Source: Mycobacterium marinum (GTDB taxonomy: Bacteria; Actinomycetota; Actinomycetes; Mycobacteriales; Mycobacteriaceae). Taken from it: a stretch of 64,000 nucleotides of DNA. Position 1 is the first letter of the stretch. The number at the start of each line of letters is the position of its first letter. The notes under the pieces are model-generated. The model saw only the letters and a list, made by a program, of their open reading frames with translations, was not told where the DNA came from and did no database searches. The DNA is taken from assembly GCF_003391395.1 (NCBI RefSeq), contig NZ_CP024190.1, positions 3,410,001 to 3,474,000 on the forward strand, given 5' to 3'. Below, piece by piece: positions 61,775-64,000 of this stretch. The position numbers were made by a program, and so were the translations under genes.

Positions 61775-62134
61775 TCAGACACCCACTCGGCGCCAGCCGT
61801 CGGCGGCCCTGGCGGCCCGCAGCAGCTCGTCGCACAACTCACGCAGCTCGTCGACGCCGGCTCCCTCGTCAAGCGCGGTGGCGACGTCCTCGGCTGCGCA
61901 TCGCACCTGGTAAACGCGATCCGACAGGTCGGCCGCCTCGTCCGCCGACAACACCACGGCATCGGCCGGCAGCGCCAATGCGGCCCCCGCATCGCCCCGG
62001 GTCATCATGGCCCGTTGCTCGTAGGCCCGCTGCCGGCATGACTGCCGGCAGTACTGACGACGACGGCCCATACCCGCGTCGGTGACGTCACGGCCGCACC
62101 AGCGGCATGGTTGAGGGCGAGGACGACGACTCAC
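61775..62134 (-). CDS. Small zinc-finger-like protein (Rv2049c position)
   Basis: A 119-residue protein with an N-terminal CRWCGRDV ... RRQYCRQSCRQRAYEQR motif (CxxC and CxxxC) that should bind zinc, then a helical part rich in Ala, Asp and Glu (LSADEAADLSDRVYQVRCAAEDVATALDEG). It sits between pks12 and rbpA, where Rv2049c lies in M. tuberculosis; the homology is inferred from position. Similar short proteins are common in actinobacteria. A nucleic-acid role is likely but untested. Confidence 0.75.
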   Translation of the reverse strand: MSRRPRPQPCRWCGRDVTDAGMGRRRQYCRQSCRQRAYEQRAMMTRGDAGAALALPADAVVLSADEAADLSDRVYQVRCAAEDVATALDEGAGVDELRELCDELLRAARAADGWRRVGV

Positions 62135-62290
62135 GCCTGCCGACTTTAGTCGGCCTCGCTCGACGCACTCGGTATCATTAATGGTCGCGTCGTGCGCCCG
62201 GGAACTATGTAGCCGGTCGCGACGTTTGGCAATCGGAAAGAATCACCAGTACGGAGCCCACCAGCTCGATGATCCGGAGGAGTAGCGGCG

Positions 62291-62626
62291 ATGGCTGATC
62301 GTGTCCTTAGAGGCAGTCGATTGGGGGCCGTAAGTTACGAAACCGACCGCAACCACGACCTCGCCCCGCGTCAGATTGCTCGGTACCGCACCGAGAACGG
62401 CGAAGAGTTCCAGGTGCCGTTCGCCGACGATGCCGAGATTCCCGGCACCTGGCTGTGCAAGAACGGCATGGAAGGCACCCTGATCGAGGGTGATCTGCCG
62501 GAGCCGAAGAAGGTCAAGCCGCCGCGCACGCACTGGGACATGCTGCTCGAGCGTCGCTCGGTCGAAGAGCTCGAAGAGCTGCTCAAGGAACGTCTTGACC
62601 TGATCCGGTCGCGTCGCCGCGGCTGA
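62291..62626 (+). CDS. rbpA: RNA polymerase-binding protein RbpA (Rv2050 homologue)
   Basis: A 111-residue protein matching RbpA along its length: MADRVLRGSRLGAVSYETDRN, the GEEFQVPFADDAEIPGTWLCKNG core, the basic linker EPKKVKPPRTHWDMLLERR, and the sigma-interacting domain RSVEELEELLKERLDLIR. RbpA binds RNA polymerase and the principal sigma factor, stabilises open complexes and is essential in M. tuberculosis. An upstream GGAGGAG lies 9 nt before ATG. It is convergent with the ppm1 gene. Confidence 0.97.
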   Translation: MADRVLRGSRLGAVSYETDRNHDLAPRQIARYRTENGEEFQVPFADDAEIPGTWLCKNGMEGTLIEGDLPEPKKVKPPRTHWDMLLERRSVEELEELLKERLDLIRSRRRG

Positions 62627-62634
62627 TGCCGCGG
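62617..62634. terminator. Stem-loop at the 3' end of rbpA
   Basis: CCGCGGC (62617-62623) and GCCGCGG (62628-62634) pair around a TGAT loop that contains the rbpA stop codon. The convergent mannosyltransferase gene ends at 62647. It has no T-tract but fits a terminator serving both genes. Confidence 0.45.
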
Positions 62635-62646
62635 CCGGACCGCCGG

Positions 62647-63453
62647 CTAGCTGTGGTCGTGGGTGTGGGCGCGGTCGCCCCCACCCTCAGAACCCGCGAA
62701 CCTGCCCTTGACGCCCCACCGGGTGACTTTGAACAGCGCCTCGCGGATGTTGGACCCGCTCATCTTCGATACACCGATCTCGCGTTCGGTGAAGGTAATG
62801 GGAACCTCGACGACGACGAAGCCGCTGTTCACGCTGCGCCAGGTCATCTCGATCTGGAAGCAGTAGCCCTTGGAGTCGACGCTGGCGAGGTCGATCTTCT
62901 CCAGCACCTCACGGCGGTAGGCGCGGTAGCCGGCGGTGATGTCATGCACCCCAATGCCGAGCGCGAGCCGCGAATAGGTGTTGGCCGTCTTGGACAAGGC
63001 CAGGCGCCGCCACGGCCAGTTTCGTACCGTGCCCCCGGGGACATAGCGCGAACCGATGGACAGGTCCGCACCGGCGTCGACGGCGTCCAGCAGGCGGTGT
63101 AGCTGTTCGGGCGCGTGGCTGCCGTCGGCGTCCATCTCGACCAGCACCGAGTACCCCCGGCTCAAGCCCCAGGCGAACCCTTCCAGGTAGGCAGCACCCA
63201 GGCCGTTCTTGGCCGTGCGATGCAGGACATGAATGCGATCGGGATCGGCGGCGACCAGCTCGTCGGCAAGCCGCCCGGTGCCGTCGGGGCTGTTGTCATC
63301 GACGATCAGCACGTGTACGTGCGGGCACGCGTCGACCACCCGCCGATGGATCAGGGGCAGGTTCTCCCGCTCGTTGTAGGTGGGAATGATCACCAGGGTG
63401 CGCTCGCTGGGACGAGGTCCCGGGCTCTGGGGCGCAGGTTGGCCGGTGGTCAT
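62647..63453 (-). CDS. ppm1: Polyprenol-phosphate mannosyltransferase (Ppm1 synthase domain)
   Basis: ATG 63453 follows AAGGAG by 4 nt. The 268-residue GT2 enzyme begins TLVIIPTYNERENLPLIH, has DDNSPDGTG and VEMDADGSHAPEQ (the metal-binding DxD region) and lacks a membrane domain. It transfers mannose from GDP-mannose to polyprenyl phosphate, feeding lipomannan, LAM and glycoprotein synthesis. In M. tuberculosis this domain is fused to the C-terminus of the N-acyltransferase; here a stop and 25 bp separate them. Confidence 0.93.
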   Translation of the reverse strand: MTTGQPAPQSPGPRPSERTLVIIPTYNERENLPLIHRRVVDACPHVHVLIVDDNSPDGTGRLADELVAADPDRIHVLHRTAKNGLGAAYLEGFAWGLSRGYSVLVEMDADGSHAPEQLHRLLDAVDAGADLSIGSRYVPGGTVRNWPWRRLALSKTANTYSRLALGIGVHDITAGYRAYRREVLEKIDLASVDSKGYCFQIEMTWRSVNSGFVVVEVPITFTEREIGVSKMSGSNIREALFKVTRWGVKGRFAGSEGGGDRAHTHDHS

Positions 63454-63478
63454 GTAGCTCCTTATATGTCGCCCGAAA

Positions 63479-64000
63479 TCAGGTTGAGTGGTGGCCGCCC
63501 GCCTCAGGCGGGGTGCCGGTTGCTGTCTGCAGGTCGTCCTCGGATTCGTTCCGGGACGCCGCGCCCGAGTCGTCAGCTTCGTCCTGGGGCGCATCGGACT
63601 GATCAGCTTCGCCCGCGGGCCCGGACCGCCGACGCGTCGGACGCGGGAACCACCCATTGTGCCGCATCGCGACCAGAATCAGCACGCCAGCCGCCCCTAC
63701 CATCAGCCATTGCAGGATCGGAGCCCAGCGTGTTGCCGGGGTGAGTCTGGTCTTGAGACGGACCTGTATGTCCAGATAAGCGGGCTCGAAGAAATCGGTC
63801 CGAACCAGCTCGCGACCGTCTGGCGCTATCACCGCGCTGATTCCGGTGGTGCCGGCGACCACCACATATCGGTCGTGTTCGACGGCCCTCACCTTCGCAA
63901 AGGCCAACTGCTGCTCGCTCATCGTCTTGTTGAACGTGGCGTTGTTGCTGGGCACGGCCAGCAGTTGGGCCCCGTTTCGGACGGCCTTTCGCGGAGCCCT
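63479..64000 (-). CDS. Apolipoprotein N-acyltransferase Lnt, C-terminal part (partial)
   Basis: The frame is open to the window edge, so the start lies beyond 64000. The visible ~173 residues hold the end of the nitrilase-like domain (VRNGAQLLAVPSNNATFNKTMSEQQLAFAKVRAVEHDRYVVVAGTTGISAVIAPDG), a final membrane segment (WLMVGAAGVLILVAMRHNGW) and an acidic, Ser/Asp-rich cytoplasmic tail ending HHST. Lnt adds the third acyl chain to lipoproteins. It is separate from the mannosyltransferase gene, 25 bp downstream on the same strand. Confidence 0.9.
   Translation of the reverse strand, partial: RAPRKAVRNGAQLLAVPSNNATFNKTMSEQQLAFAKVRAVEHDRYVVVAGTTGISAVIAPDGRELVRTDFFEPAYLDIQVRLKTRLTPATRWAPILQWLMVGAAGVLILVAMRHNGWFPRPTRRRSGPAGEADQSDAPQDEADDSGAASRNESEDDLQTATGTPPEAGGHHST

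Overview
The window is high-GC DNA from a slow-growing Mycobacterium. Two PE_PGRS genes, a two-module pks12 and the gene order patatin / sugar ABC transporter / pncA / lipT / lppI / Rv2047c-like / pks12 / Rv2049c-like / rbpA / ppm1 match the Rv2037c-Rv2051c segment of M. tuberculosis. It is not M. tuberculosis itself: Lnt and the dolichol-phosphate-mannose synthase are two separate genes here, extra genes sit between pncA and lppI, and the DNA left of Rv2037c is different. The species cannot be fixed from the sequence alone.

Layout. 1-9.8 kb: 3' part of an HrpA-type helicase, a PE_PGRS gene with an internally duplicated PGRS domain, an exported FKBP-type isomerase, a small exported Asn-Pro repeat protein, an MDR quinone reductase, an exported cellulose-binding protein (Rv1987-like) and an orphan ParA-like ATPase. 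9.9-13.3 kb: a Tat-exported DUF1906 protein, a GMC oxidoreductase and a cupin. 13.4-18.8 kb: toxin-antitoxin modules (a mazF remnant, MazEF, an MbcAT-like Xre/RES pair, a second MazEF) and two unknown genes, separated by five same-orientation copies of a short intergenic repeat. 19-25 kb: a candidate antiphage island with an ApeA-like HEPN protein plus an HNH/SEC-C-like protein on the minus strand and a large nuclease-NACHT protein on the plus strand. 25.1-28.5 kb: a toxin-less Phd antitoxin next to a three-gene tyrosine-recombinase operon, the likely mobilising unit. 28.6-33.2 kb: a DUF3097 gene, a second PE_PGRS gene and a patatin-like phospholipase.

33.3-64 kb is mostly conserved mycobacterial backbone. 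It holds a complete sugar ABC importer operon (lipoprotein, two permeases, ATPase), an NTF2-like gene coupled to pncA, a DoxX protein with 22-residue repeats, and a lipT / phosphotransferase-like / gluconokinase operon. A bestrophin-like channel gene sits beside an IS3-family remnant. Rv2047c-like and pks12 follow, then rbpA, the mannosyltransferase and the 3' end of lnt. In Pks12 the acyltransferase signatures alternate (methylmalonyl type in module 1, malonyl type in module 2), as expected for mycoketide synthesis. The two modules share a nearly identical DNA tract with codon usage unlike the rest of the gene.

The most interesting part is 10.9-28.7 kb: a repeat-punctuated set of toxin-antitoxin and defence genes bounded by a recombinase operon, lying between homologues of genes that are far apart in M. 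tuberculosis.
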